NCBI GenBank assembly: GCA_021846725.1
Contig: JAJZWK010000010.1
Location: 1 to 23,550, forward strand
From: Actinomycetes bacterium
Lineage (GTDB): Bacteria > Actinomycetota > Acidimicrobiia > Acidimicrobiales > JAMCPL01
Direction of reading: 5' to 3'
DNA length: 23,550 nt
Shown here: in pieces, positions 16,083 through 23,200 of the stretch
How the letters are laid out: every line of letters begins with the position of its first letter
How positions within the stretch are numbered: position 1 is the first letter of the stretch
Made by a program: the position numbers and the translations under genes
The notes under the pieces: generated by a model
Told to the model about the DNA's origin: nothing
The model's input: the letters and a program-made list of their open reading frames with translations, nothing else
The model's database searches: none

Positions 16083-16407
16083 CAAGCAAGCTGTCGATAC
16101 GTGCCTTGTCAAAACCTATAACAGGCCTACCATCTATCTCTACGACCGGCACCCCCATCTGGCCAGATCGACGTATGAGGTCACGAGCAGCAGCCGGATC
16201 CCTACTCACATCCACCTCACGAAACGGAATACTCTTATCACGTAAATACGATTTTGCCCTCTTGCACCAAGGGCAACTCGGTGTAGTAAAAACAAGTACC
16301 TTATGCTGTCTCTCCTGCTTGGTAGCTGTCGATGTTGTCATAATGGTATCATCATCTCCTTTCAATTTGTTGCTTCCTGTATCTCCATTGTCTTTTCTTC
16401 TGAACAT
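16072..16407 (-). CDS. Glutaredoxin / mycoredoxin-like thiol oxidoreductase
   Basis: The thioredoxin-fold protein (111 residues from 16407, 89 from the alternative start at 16341) has the active site CPWC (C45, C48), the cis-Pro motif MGVPVVEIDG and the C-terminal GFD motif (VIGFDKARIDSLLGL). In actinobacteria such proteins are usually mycoredoxins that reduce mycothiol mixed disulfides, but CPWC is also seen in other NrdH/Grx relatives. The ATG at 16341 (MTTSTATKQ) has AAAGGAG 14 bp upstream. The 16407 start has AAAGG about 15 bp upstream with a 12-bp palindrome between, so the start is uncertain; residues 1-22 are polar and not part of the fold. It lies between arsR and groES on the same strand. 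Confidence 0.85.
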   Translation of the reverse strand: MFRRKDNGDTGSNKLKGDDDTIMTTSTATKQERQHKVLVFTTPSCPWCKRAKSYLRDKSIPFREVDVSRDPAAARDLIRRSGQMGVPVVEIDGRPVIGFDKARIDSLLGLR

Positions 16408-16408
16408 A

Positions 16409-16420
16409 CTGATATATCAG
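16409..16420. promoter_or_regulatory. Perfect 12-bp palindrome before the glutaredoxin start
   Basis: CTGATATATCAG reads the same on both strands and lies directly before the ATG at 16407, in the 77-bp gap after arsR. It could be an operator for the neighbouring ArsR protein, but it does not resemble the palindrome in front of arsR. If 16341 is the true start it would sit in the leader. Confidence 0.35.
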
Positions 16421-16484
16421 CCTTTCTCTTACAACTCCCTATCTAGCCACGCCCAGTGAAATGTAGTACCAACCGTAGCTGCAC

Positions 16485-16811
16485 TCAGGACAATCCAATC
16501 GTTGCCGACCGATCTATATGATTTGAGGATATCACCTCAAATATAATATCGCATGCATCCAGAATCCTAGGGTTTGCCAGTGAGTAATACGCCACATTAC
16601 CGTCACGCCTAACAGCCACCAATCCTGCAGAACGCAACACTGCAAGATGTTGGCTGACATTCGGCATATGACAACCTATGTGCCCAGCTAACTCTCCTAC
16701 AGACAACTCAGATTCACGAAGTGCATGCAGTATGGCCAGTCTCTTGGGGTCACTCAGTGCCTTGCATATGTCAGACTGCACCTGCATAACCGGATCGAGA
16801 GTATATTCCAT
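16485..16811 (-). CDS. ArsR/SmtB-family transcriptional repressor
   Basis: The 108-residue winged-helix protein has the ArsR layout: ALSDPKRLAILHAL (18-31), recognition region GELAGHIGCHMPNVSQHLAVLRSAGLV (39-65) and wing RRDGNVAYYSL (68-78). It lacks the CVC metal motif of classic ArsR. Cysteines C16, C47 and C87 (LDACDII) are spread over the fold and could form a thiol-redox or other metal sensor, which would fit the glutaredoxin and GroES genes downstream. I chose ATG 16811 over the GTG at 16850 because a TATAAT (16824-16819) lies 7 bp upstream of this ATG, which would put the longer start upstream of the transcript. It probably represses itself and the two genes after it. Confidence 0.85.
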   Translation of the reverse strand: MEYTLDPVMQVQSDICKALSDPKRLAILHALRESELSVGELAGHIGCHMPNVSQHLAVLRSAGLVAVRRDGNVAYYSLANPRILDACDIIFEVISSNHIDRSATIGLS

Positions 16812-16846
16812 AGTTTGTATTATATAGTATATGCGCACATGCGCAA
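16812..16846 (-). promoter_or_regulatory. arsR promoter with embedded operator palindrome
   Basis: Minus-strand elements: -35 TTGCGC (16846-16841), 16-bp spacer, -10 TATAAT (16824-16819), and start ATG at 16811, so the transcript is expected to be leaderless. The inverted repeat TGCGCA-TG-TGCGCA (16832-16845) overlaps the -35 and spacer, the position expected for an autoregulatory ArsR operator. Confidence 0.6.
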
Positions 16847-16850
16847 TCAC

Positions 16851-17125
16851 TTATCTAGGATTTTATGTATTTTTGTCTTATGAGAACAAGTAGCATACGT
16901 AACATACCACACCCCGTACTAAGGAAGTTCCCCCGGCAAATAATAGTATGAAAATTAACCTACAGCAAAGATGCCTCTCAGGTAATTCACAGAATTACCT
17001 GTAATACTTTATTTTAGCCAGTAAGTGGTGTTTAATAGTATAAATGGGTTTTTACAATAGGCTTACTGGCTTACTGGCTAGTAATTGAAGTCTACTCAAT
17101 GTATATTTGAAAGGAAGTGACGAAT
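16851..17125. other. Spacer with nested inverted repeats between arsR and the SQD1-like gene
   Basis: No gene is seen. It contains an 8-bp perfect hairpin GGTAATTC-ACA-GAATTACC (16981-16999) followed by an AT-rich run. It also has an 11-bp inverted repeat TAGCCAGTAAG (17015-17025) with CTTACTGGCTA (17070-17080), the latter preceded by an overlapping second copy (17062-17071). A weak member of the CCCGCAAATAA family lies at about 16931-16980. The ribosome site AAAGGA (17110-17115) sets the downstream start at ATG 17126. Confidence 0.6.
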
Positions 17126-18307
17126 ATGAGGATACTGGTTCTTGGAGGTGATGGCTACCTCGGATGGCCAACAGCATTATATCTGTCGCAACATGGAAAC
17201 GATGTCGGAATAGTGGACAACTTTGTCAGACGCCAGTACGATCTGGAGATGGGTGTCGACAGCCTCGTGCCCATAGTACAAGCACAAACAAGGATCAGAC
17301 GCTGGAAAGAGTTAACTGGCAAAAATATTGAATTATACATTGGCGACCTGACTGATGCACCATTTGTCGAACAGACATTCAGCAATTTTGAGCCAGATGC
17401 AGTAGTGCATTTCGGTGAGCAACGTTCGGCACCATATTCAATGATCGACCGCCAGCATGCCGTCTACACCCAACACAACAACGTAATCGGTAACTTGAAT
17501 GTACTTTATACTATTGCAGAGCAGGATCCCACTATTCATTTGGTAAAACTAGGATCAATGGGAGAGTACGGATCTCCCAATATAGCTATTGAGGAAGGAT
17601 TCATAGAGATAGAACACAAGGGCAGAAAGGATATTTTGCCATATCCAAAACAGCCTGGCTCTTTCTACCATCTATCCAAAGTGCATGACAGCCACAATAT
17701 AATGTTTGCTTGCAAGATATGGGGACTCAGATCAACTGACCTGAATCAGGGTATTGTATATGGACAGTACACTGAAGAAACTGCATTACACGACGATCTG
17801 GCTACACGCCTTGATTATGACGCTGTATTCGGTACAGTACTGAACAGATTCTGTGTACAAGCGGTAGTTGGAAGACCCTTAACCGTTTACGGCAAGGGGG
17901 GTCAGACCAGGGGGATGCTGGATATACGAGACACGTTGGCCTGTATCGAGCTTGCTATAATGAACCCACCTTCCAAGGGAGAATATCGAGTATTCAACCA
18001 ATTCACAGAATCCTTCTCGGTACTTGATCTGGCAGAAAAAGTTGCAGCTGTATACGGTAATGGAGTAGAAATTCAGCATGTGGAGGACCCGCGCGTAGAG
18101 GCAGATGAGCACTTCTATGAAGCTACTCATACCAAATTACTAGATCTCGGTCTGGTACCACATTTACTCACTGACGACTCCATTCAGCGACTTTTATCGT
18201 TGGCTGAGAGGTACAGTAACCGTGTAGACATCAAGGCTATCTCCCCTACAGTTAGCTGGAGACGTACTTCCAGCAAGCTGCTTACCAGTAATAATGCAAC
18301 ACACTAG
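17126..18307 (+). CDS. UDP-sulfoquinovose synthase-like NAD-dependent epimerase/dehydratase
   Basis: The 393-residue extended SDR protein matches SQD1/SqdB, which joins sulfite to UDP-glucose to make UDP-sulfoquinovose. It starts MRILVLGGDGYLGWPTALYLS, with VDNFVRRQYD, HFGEQRSAPYSM, LGSMGEYGSPN, the YHLSKVHDSHN active-site segment (YxxxK type) and LTVYGKGGQTRGMLDIRDT. These are the family's diagnostic blocks; a Ser replaces the usual Thr in the LGTMGEYG motif, which is conservative. I chose ATG 17126, 10 bp after AAAGGA, over a GTG at 17117 that abuts the ribosome site. No sulfolipid glycosyltransferase (SqdX/SqdD) is nearby, so the end product could be sulfoquinovosyl diacylglycerol or another sulfosugar glycan. 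The stop codon overlaps the left end of the MITE-like element. Confidence 0.85.
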   Translation: MRILVLGGDGYLGWPTALYLSQHGNDVGIVDNFVRRQYDLEMGVDSLVPIVQAQTRIRRWKELTGKNIELYIGDLTDAPFVEQTFSNFEPDAVVHFGEQRSAPYSMIDRQHAVYTQHNNVIGNLNVLYTIAEQDPTIHLVKLGSMGEYGSPNIAIEEGFIEIEHKGRKDILPYPKQPGSFYHLSKVHDSHNIMFACKIWGLRSTDLNQGIVYGQYTEETALHDDLATRLDYDAVFGTVLNRFCVQAVVGRPLTVYGKGGQTRGMLDIRDTLACIELAIMNPPSKGEYRVFNQFTESFSVLDLAEKVAAVYGNGVEIQHVEDPRVEADEHFYEATHTKLLDLGLVPHLLTDDSIQRLLSLAERYSNRVDIKAISPTVSWRRTSSKLLTSNNATH

Positions 18308-18404
18308 TGGTCTGTCCCGTAAATAACATAATTTTACTCATATCATCGGAAACATCTCTATAGAAACATTTTCAAAGATATGTTTATTTGCGGGACTAAC
18401 CACT
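18306..18404. mobile_element. MITE-like element with about 25-bp terminal inverted repeats
   Basis: The left end 18306-18330 (AGTGGTCTGTCCCGTAAATA...) and the right end 18379-18404 (complement AGTGGTTAGTCCCGCAAATA...) match over about 25 bp with three substitutions and one gap. The 48-bp AT-rich interior has no ORF. The total of 99 bp with bacterial IS-like ends suggests a non-autonomous miniature transposable element. No clear target-site duplication is visible, and no parent transposase is in the window. The first two bases are part of the SQD1-like stop codon. Confidence 0.65.
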
Positions 18405-18477
18405 TTCACTCACGCTTTTGTCCAATCGACATATAACCCGACGTGCATTGCAGGAAAATAACGGCTATCTTGGATAG

Positions 18478-19398
18478 GTGATGTCTAGTAATACCAATTC
18501 AAAAGCTCTAAAAAGAGCCCGCCAGAAGGAGGCTCGCAACAGAAAACGAGAGGCTGAGGCAAGGGCACAAAAGAGGCAAGCTACAATACGAAGGTTCGGT
18601 ATTATTGGTGCAATTGTAGTAATAGGATTTGGTGTCTACGCTGCCTCTGGAGGATTCAGCTCATCGCATCCAAAACATAGCGTGAAACTGACTAACAAGT
18701 CAACCTCTACCACCACGGCTCCGTCTACCACTACTACTGCTACGGCTCCGTCTACCACCACGGCTCCGTCATCTTCGTCAGTCGTCAAAGCTCAGCAAGC
18801 TGCTGATGCTGTGGCTCAAAAGGCGGGCTGCCCCTCAAGCCCCACTACTCCATTGAAACCTATGAGCTTTTCAAGCCCACCACCAATGACTATAAACACT
18901 TCACTGAACTACACTGCGATCGTCAAGACCGATATAGGTACATTTGATATATCCCTCAATGCAAAGAGCGACCCTAAGACTGTGAACAATTTCGTCTTCT
19001 TGGCCAATAAAGGATACTATAACTGCAACGCTTTTATGAGAGTAATCCCGGGTTTCATGGCTCAGACAGGCAGTCGTAACCAGACAAACGGAGGGTCGGG
19101 GTCAGGTCCGGGTTACTCATACACAGGCAGTGTACCTCCAAAGGCACCCGCCGGTACGCCACAGTACCCAAATGGTTCTGTAGCAATGGCGAATTCTGGA
19201 TCTACAAGTTCCAATGGTAGCCAGTTCTTCATAGTGGATGGTTCCTCCGGAAACAGTCTGCCCCCTGACTATACTCTCTTCGGTCATGTGACATCCGGCA
19301 TGAGCGTAGTAAACAAGATAGTTGCTGACGGCAGTGCCAACGGTGTCCCACCAACAGTCACACACCGTATACTTTCAATCAAGATACAGTCTTCTTGA
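18478..19398 (+). CDS. Membrane-anchored cyclophilin-type peptidyl-prolyl isomerase
   Basis: The 306-residue protein has a very basic N-terminus (LKRARQKEARNRKREAEARAQKR), a single membrane span (about 40-57, GIIGAIVVIGFGVYAAS), and a Thr/Ser/Pro-rich linker (74-101) built from repeated TTTAPS units. A cyclophilin domain follows (about 145-305) with FMRVIPGFMAQTG (187-198), GSVAMANSG and GSQFFIV (247-253). The positive-inside rule places the isomerase outside the cytoplasm, where it would assist folding of exported proteins. The Arg of the FxRVI motif is kept, but the usual FHR reads FMR, as in some actinobacterial members. It starts at GTG 18478 or ATG 18481. TATCTT 6 bp before the GTG and a weak purine stretch allow a near-leaderless start. 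Confidence 0.9.
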   Translation: MMSSNTNSKALKRARQKEARNRKREAEARAQKRQATIRRFGIIGAIVVIGFGVYAASGGFSSSHPKHSVKLTNKSTSTTTAPSTTTTATAPSTTTAPSSSSVVKAQQAADAVAQKAGCPSSPTTPLKPMSFSSPPPMTINTSLNYTAIVKTDIGTFDISLNAKSDPKTVNNFVFLANKGYYNCNAFMRVIPGFMAQTGSRNQTNGGSGSGPGYSYTGSVPPKAPAGTPQYPNGSVAMANSGSTSSNGSQFFIVDGSSGNSLPPDYTLFGHVTSGMSVVNKIVADGSANGVPPTVTHRILSIKIQSS

Positions 19399-19434
19399 TC
19401 AAGATTGATCAAGATTGATCAAGGTAGGTCAAGG
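19395..19434. repeat. Four 10-bp tandem repeats starting at the cyclophilin stop codon
   Basis: TTGATCAAGA, TTGATCAAGA, TTGATCAAGG and TAGGTCAAGG follow in a row; the TGA stop (19396-19398) is in the first unit. The core TTGATCAA is itself palindromic. Confidence 0.85.
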
Positions 19435-19435
19435 T

Positions 19436-19459
19436 AGGAATGGTTAAGCTAACCTTCCT
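19436..19459 (+). terminator. Candidate terminator hairpin after the cyclophilin gene
   Basis: AGGAATGGTTA, loop AGC, then TAACCTTCCT form a 10-bp stem with one bulged T, followed by a short, weak TTGTT tract. It lies 38 bp after the stop and may serve both convergent genes. Confidence 0.45.
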
Positions 19460-19461
19460 TG

Positions 19462-19554
19462 TTGGTCAGGCTACCTCCACCCTCTACCCCCTTCAGATGC
19501 CACATACCCAACGCAGCGTAGGAATGGATCTGCCTTGGTCAGGCTACCTCCACC
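19462..19554. repeat. 20-bp direct repeat duplicating the 3' end of the cyanophycinase-like gene
   Basis: TTGGTCAGGCTACCTCCACC is identical at 19462-19481 and 19535-19554, period 73 bp. The sequence before each copy also matches (GTAGGAATGG at 19434 and 19518). The second copy contains the stop and last codons of the minus-strand gene. Confidence 0.9.
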
Positions 19555-20267
19555 TGTCGAAGTTCATCCATACTGACATCCTGACCATGTTTGAAGATCC
19601 TAACATTGCCATCACCATACACAGACCACTGCCCGGTCATATCCCTTACCAACATGGTTGCATTCTCCACTCCCACCACACAATGATCCGGAGCAGCTAA
19701 AGCTATTGACCTATGAACTTTTTCAGTCGACTCATGCCCAAAATCAGTGAGCACTACAATACCTCTCACTAGCCCCAAACCTACAGTCAATGCTCCCCCT
19801 CGCGTATCAATCATAGGATTACAGAGCACCATGGCACCGGCTCCCTCACCCACTATCACAGCTCCAGAATGCCAAGCGGTCAATATACTATCCAACGCTA
19901 CCGAACGATGCAACACGGAACGCAAATGAGGTAATGATCCATTGCCAATCGATATGATACGTGCATCTCTAAGTACCTGGGCATAAGAACTGTCTTCAGC
20001 ATCCCTCCTCGCAAGAATAGGGACACTATACAAAGATGCTCCAGCCTCTGCCCACCTGTTTCGTGCAATTTCAATCGAATGCTCGACATTTTGGTATGCA
20101 GCTGCAGTAGGGAGGAATACCACCCTGTCGCTCCCTGACTCCTTGAGAAGCTTGGAATCTATATCCGAGCGTCCATTGAAGTACCCTTCGCTACAGAATG
20201 CAATAGGACCACAAACTACTTCTGTGCTGCCAGCTTCCGTAATGTCTGGATCACCCGGCATCAGCAT
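19539..20267 (-). CDS. Cyanophycinase-fold (peptidase S51 / class I GATase-like) protein lacking the usual nucleophile
   Basis: The protein is about 242 residues from the ATG at 20267, which has AAGGT 7 bp upstream; an in-frame extension to 20306 lies within rpoC. It follows the S51/cyanophycinase layout: an early PIAFCSEGYFNG strand, DRVVFLPTAAAYQN, a RIISIGNGSLPHLRSVL loop, the nucleophile elbow, then LTVGLGLVRGIVVLTDFG and VVGVENATMLV. Active members have GxSAGA at the elbow, with Ser as nucleophile; here it reads GEGAGAM (19850-19833), with Gly in the Ser place. It may be a non-catalytic or altered member. It starts inside the 3' end of rpoC and is probably transcribed with it, an unusual partner for an RNA polymerase gene. 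Its role is unknown. Confidence 0.7.
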   Translation of the reverse strand: MLMPGDPDITEAGSTEVVCGPIAFCSEGYFNGRSDIDSKLLKESGSDRVVFLPTAAAYQNVEHSIEIARNRWAEAGASLYSVPILARRDAEDSSYAQVLRDARIISIGNGSLPHLRSVLHRSVALDSILTAWHSGAVIVGEGAGAMVLCNPMIDTRGGALTVGLGLVRGIVVLTDFGHESTEKVHRSIALAAPDHCVVGVENATMLVRDMTGQWSVYGDGNVRIFKHGQDVSMDELRQVEVA

Positions 20268-23200
20268 GTGCAGTACCTTCAGCATCAGTATCGGTACCTT
20301 CAGCATCTACCGAATTTTCCCCGCTATCCTCCCCTGTACCCACATCCCCACCTATAGCTGTGCTGCCTTCATCGGTTTTATCGTAAGGCTCGCTTTTCTG
20401 CACATCGCTACCGTACTCGTCACTGGGATGATCCCCCAACCCTCTGAGCCATGCAGCCAAATCTCCTGCCTGTTCACCATTCGCAGCAGATTCCAGTCCA
20501 ATTCCACCCATCATACTTGCATTCGGCAGATACGGCTCTCGCTGCTGGTATACGTCCATACCTGTACCCGCAGGAACAAGTTTGCCTATTATGACATTCT
20601 CTTTCAAGCCATAAAGCTTGTCACTTTTACCTTCAATAGCGGCCTCCGTCAAAACACGAGTAGTTTCCTGGAACGAAGCCGCGGCCAACCAGGAATCCGT
20701 AGCCAGAGACGCTTTGGTAATACCCATAAGCTCAGGTCTTCCCTCAGCTACCTTCTTTCCCTCAAGGGCAAGAGCTTTATTGGTGACCTGAAAATTGTGT
20801 GAATCTACACGCTCACCAGGTAAAAATGTAGAATCACCGGGATCTACCACAAGCACTCTCTTGAGCATTTGACGCACGATTAACTCTATATGCTTATCGT
20901 GAATAGATACTCCCTGATCCCTGTAGACATTCTGTACCTCATCTACAAGATACTGCTCAGTCTGCCTAATTCCCATCACTTCAAGTAATTCCTTGGGATC
21001 TTTCGGGCCATCTACCAGAGCATCACCTGGCTGTACCTCTTGACCATCAGATACAAGCAAATGAGTACGCGGTGGCATCAGAACAGATTCCTCCACTCCA
21101 TCATCACCGATAAGAGTTACAAGGCGACCATCTTCGGTATCCTCTACACGTACCACTCCGGCCCTGTGAACCAGATTGGCAGCACCCTTCGGAGTGCGAG
21201 CCTCGAATAGCTCTACTACTCTGGGTAGACCATGTGTAATATCTTCACCGGCAATTCCACCAGTATGAAATGTCCTCATTGTTAACTGAGTTCCAGGTTC
21301 ACCAATAGACTGTGCTGCTATGACACCTACTGCCTCTCCTATTTCGACTGGGCGGCTGGTAGCAAGCGACATCCCGTAACAGCGAACGCATATACCATTT
21401 TGAGAATCACATGTCAAAGGTGAACGGACCCTCACCCTGGTAATCTGCTTATCGTTACGCATTTTTTCGAGTAACGGCAAATCTATGATCTCCCCCTTAC
21501 TGGCCGTAGTACCATCTGAAAAGTGAACATCCTCTGCAAGATATCTAGAATATATCCTTGTCTCGAGGTACGCCCTCTGATGGGCTTCGTCTGCAATAAT
21601 GCCTTCCACCCATATTCCTCGTGTAGTTCCACAATCCTCTTCACGAACTATCAGCTCTTGAGATACGTCCACCAGTCTCCTGGTCAAATAACCGGAGTCT
21701 GCGGTACGTAAAGCAGTGTCAGCCAGACCTTTTCTGGCTCCGTGGGTGGATATAAAGTATTCCAGAACAGACAACCCCTCTCGGAAAGATGACTTTATAG
21801 GCCGTGGGATCATTTCACCACGTGGGTTGGAGACCAACCCCTTCATTCCAGCAATCTGCCTTATCTGCTGAGGATTACCACGTGCACCGGAAACAACCAT
21901 CATATCAAGTGGATTAAACGTCATACCAGCAAGTGTCTTCTCCATGGCTTTACCTACCTCAGAGGTTGCTGATGTCCAGATCTCCACCTCTTTCTGACGC
22001 CGTTCATCGTCGGTAATAATTCCTCTATCAAACTGAGTTTCCGCCTTACTGGCTTCACGCTCATAATTATCCAGTATGGCCTGTTTCTCTGGAGGAATAG
22101 GTATATCGTTAATAGATATGGTCAACCCTGACTGAGTTGCATACCTGAAACCCAACGATTTCAACTTATCAAGGCTCTCTGCAACAATATACTTTGGATA
22201 CTGATTGACCAGTTGCTCCACTATCGTACCTATAGGGACATTCTGCTTCCCCACTATGGTATTTACAAAAGGAAAACCCCCTGGCAACGCCTCGTTAAAG
22301 AGTACCCTACCTGGCGTAGTATCCAGCATCAGGCGCTCTCCAGAAGATGGGTCGATGCCTAAAGAAAGTGCAACCGACTCGTAAAGCTCCGTCCCAACTG
22401 CAGGGACCAACCTAATCTTGGAATGCAGATCCACTGTAGCATCATCAAGGGCTCTTACGACATCAAATACATGGCGAAATACTCTACCCTCCCCCAAAGC
22501 ACCTTCCTTTTCAATGGTAAGGTAATATATACCGAATACCATGTCCTGGGTAGGCACAGTAATGGGTCTTCCGGTAGCAGGCGACATGATGTTGTTCACC
22601 GACAGCATAAGCACTCTGGCTTCTGCCTGAGCCTCAGATGACAGTGGAAGATGCACAGCCATCTGGTCACCGTCGAAATCTGCATTGAATGCTGTGCACA
22701 CCAAGGGATGAACCTGTATCGCCTTGCCTTCGACCAGCACCGGCTCAAAGGCCTGTATTCCCAACCGATGCAATGTAGGTGCCCTGTTCAAAAGAACAGG
22801 ATGCCCCTTTATTACCTCCTCGAGTACATCCCACACCTGAGGACGGCGTCTCTCTACCATCCTCTTTGCTGATTTGATATTCTGAGCCAGCTCAAGCTGT
22901 ACCATCCGCTTCATTACAAATGGTTTGAATAATTCGAGAGCCATGAGTTTCGGTAACCCACACTGGTGCAGTTTTAGGGTCGGTCCCACTACGATAACCG
23001 AACGACCTGAATAGTCCACCCTCTTACCAAGTAGATTTTGGCGGAATCGCCCTTGCTTTCCCTTCAGTATTTCAGAGAGACTCTTTAACGGACGATTACC
23101 TGAACCCATTACCGGACGTCCACGACGTCCGTTGTCGAATAATGCGTCTACAGCTTCCTGAAGCATTCGCTTTTCATTATTTATAATGATCTCCGGTGCA

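Noticed and set aside
20143..20802. Plus-strand ORF of 219 residues
   Set aside because: Antisense to the rpoC C-terminus and the cyanophycinase-like gene; no recognisable domain or ribosome site.
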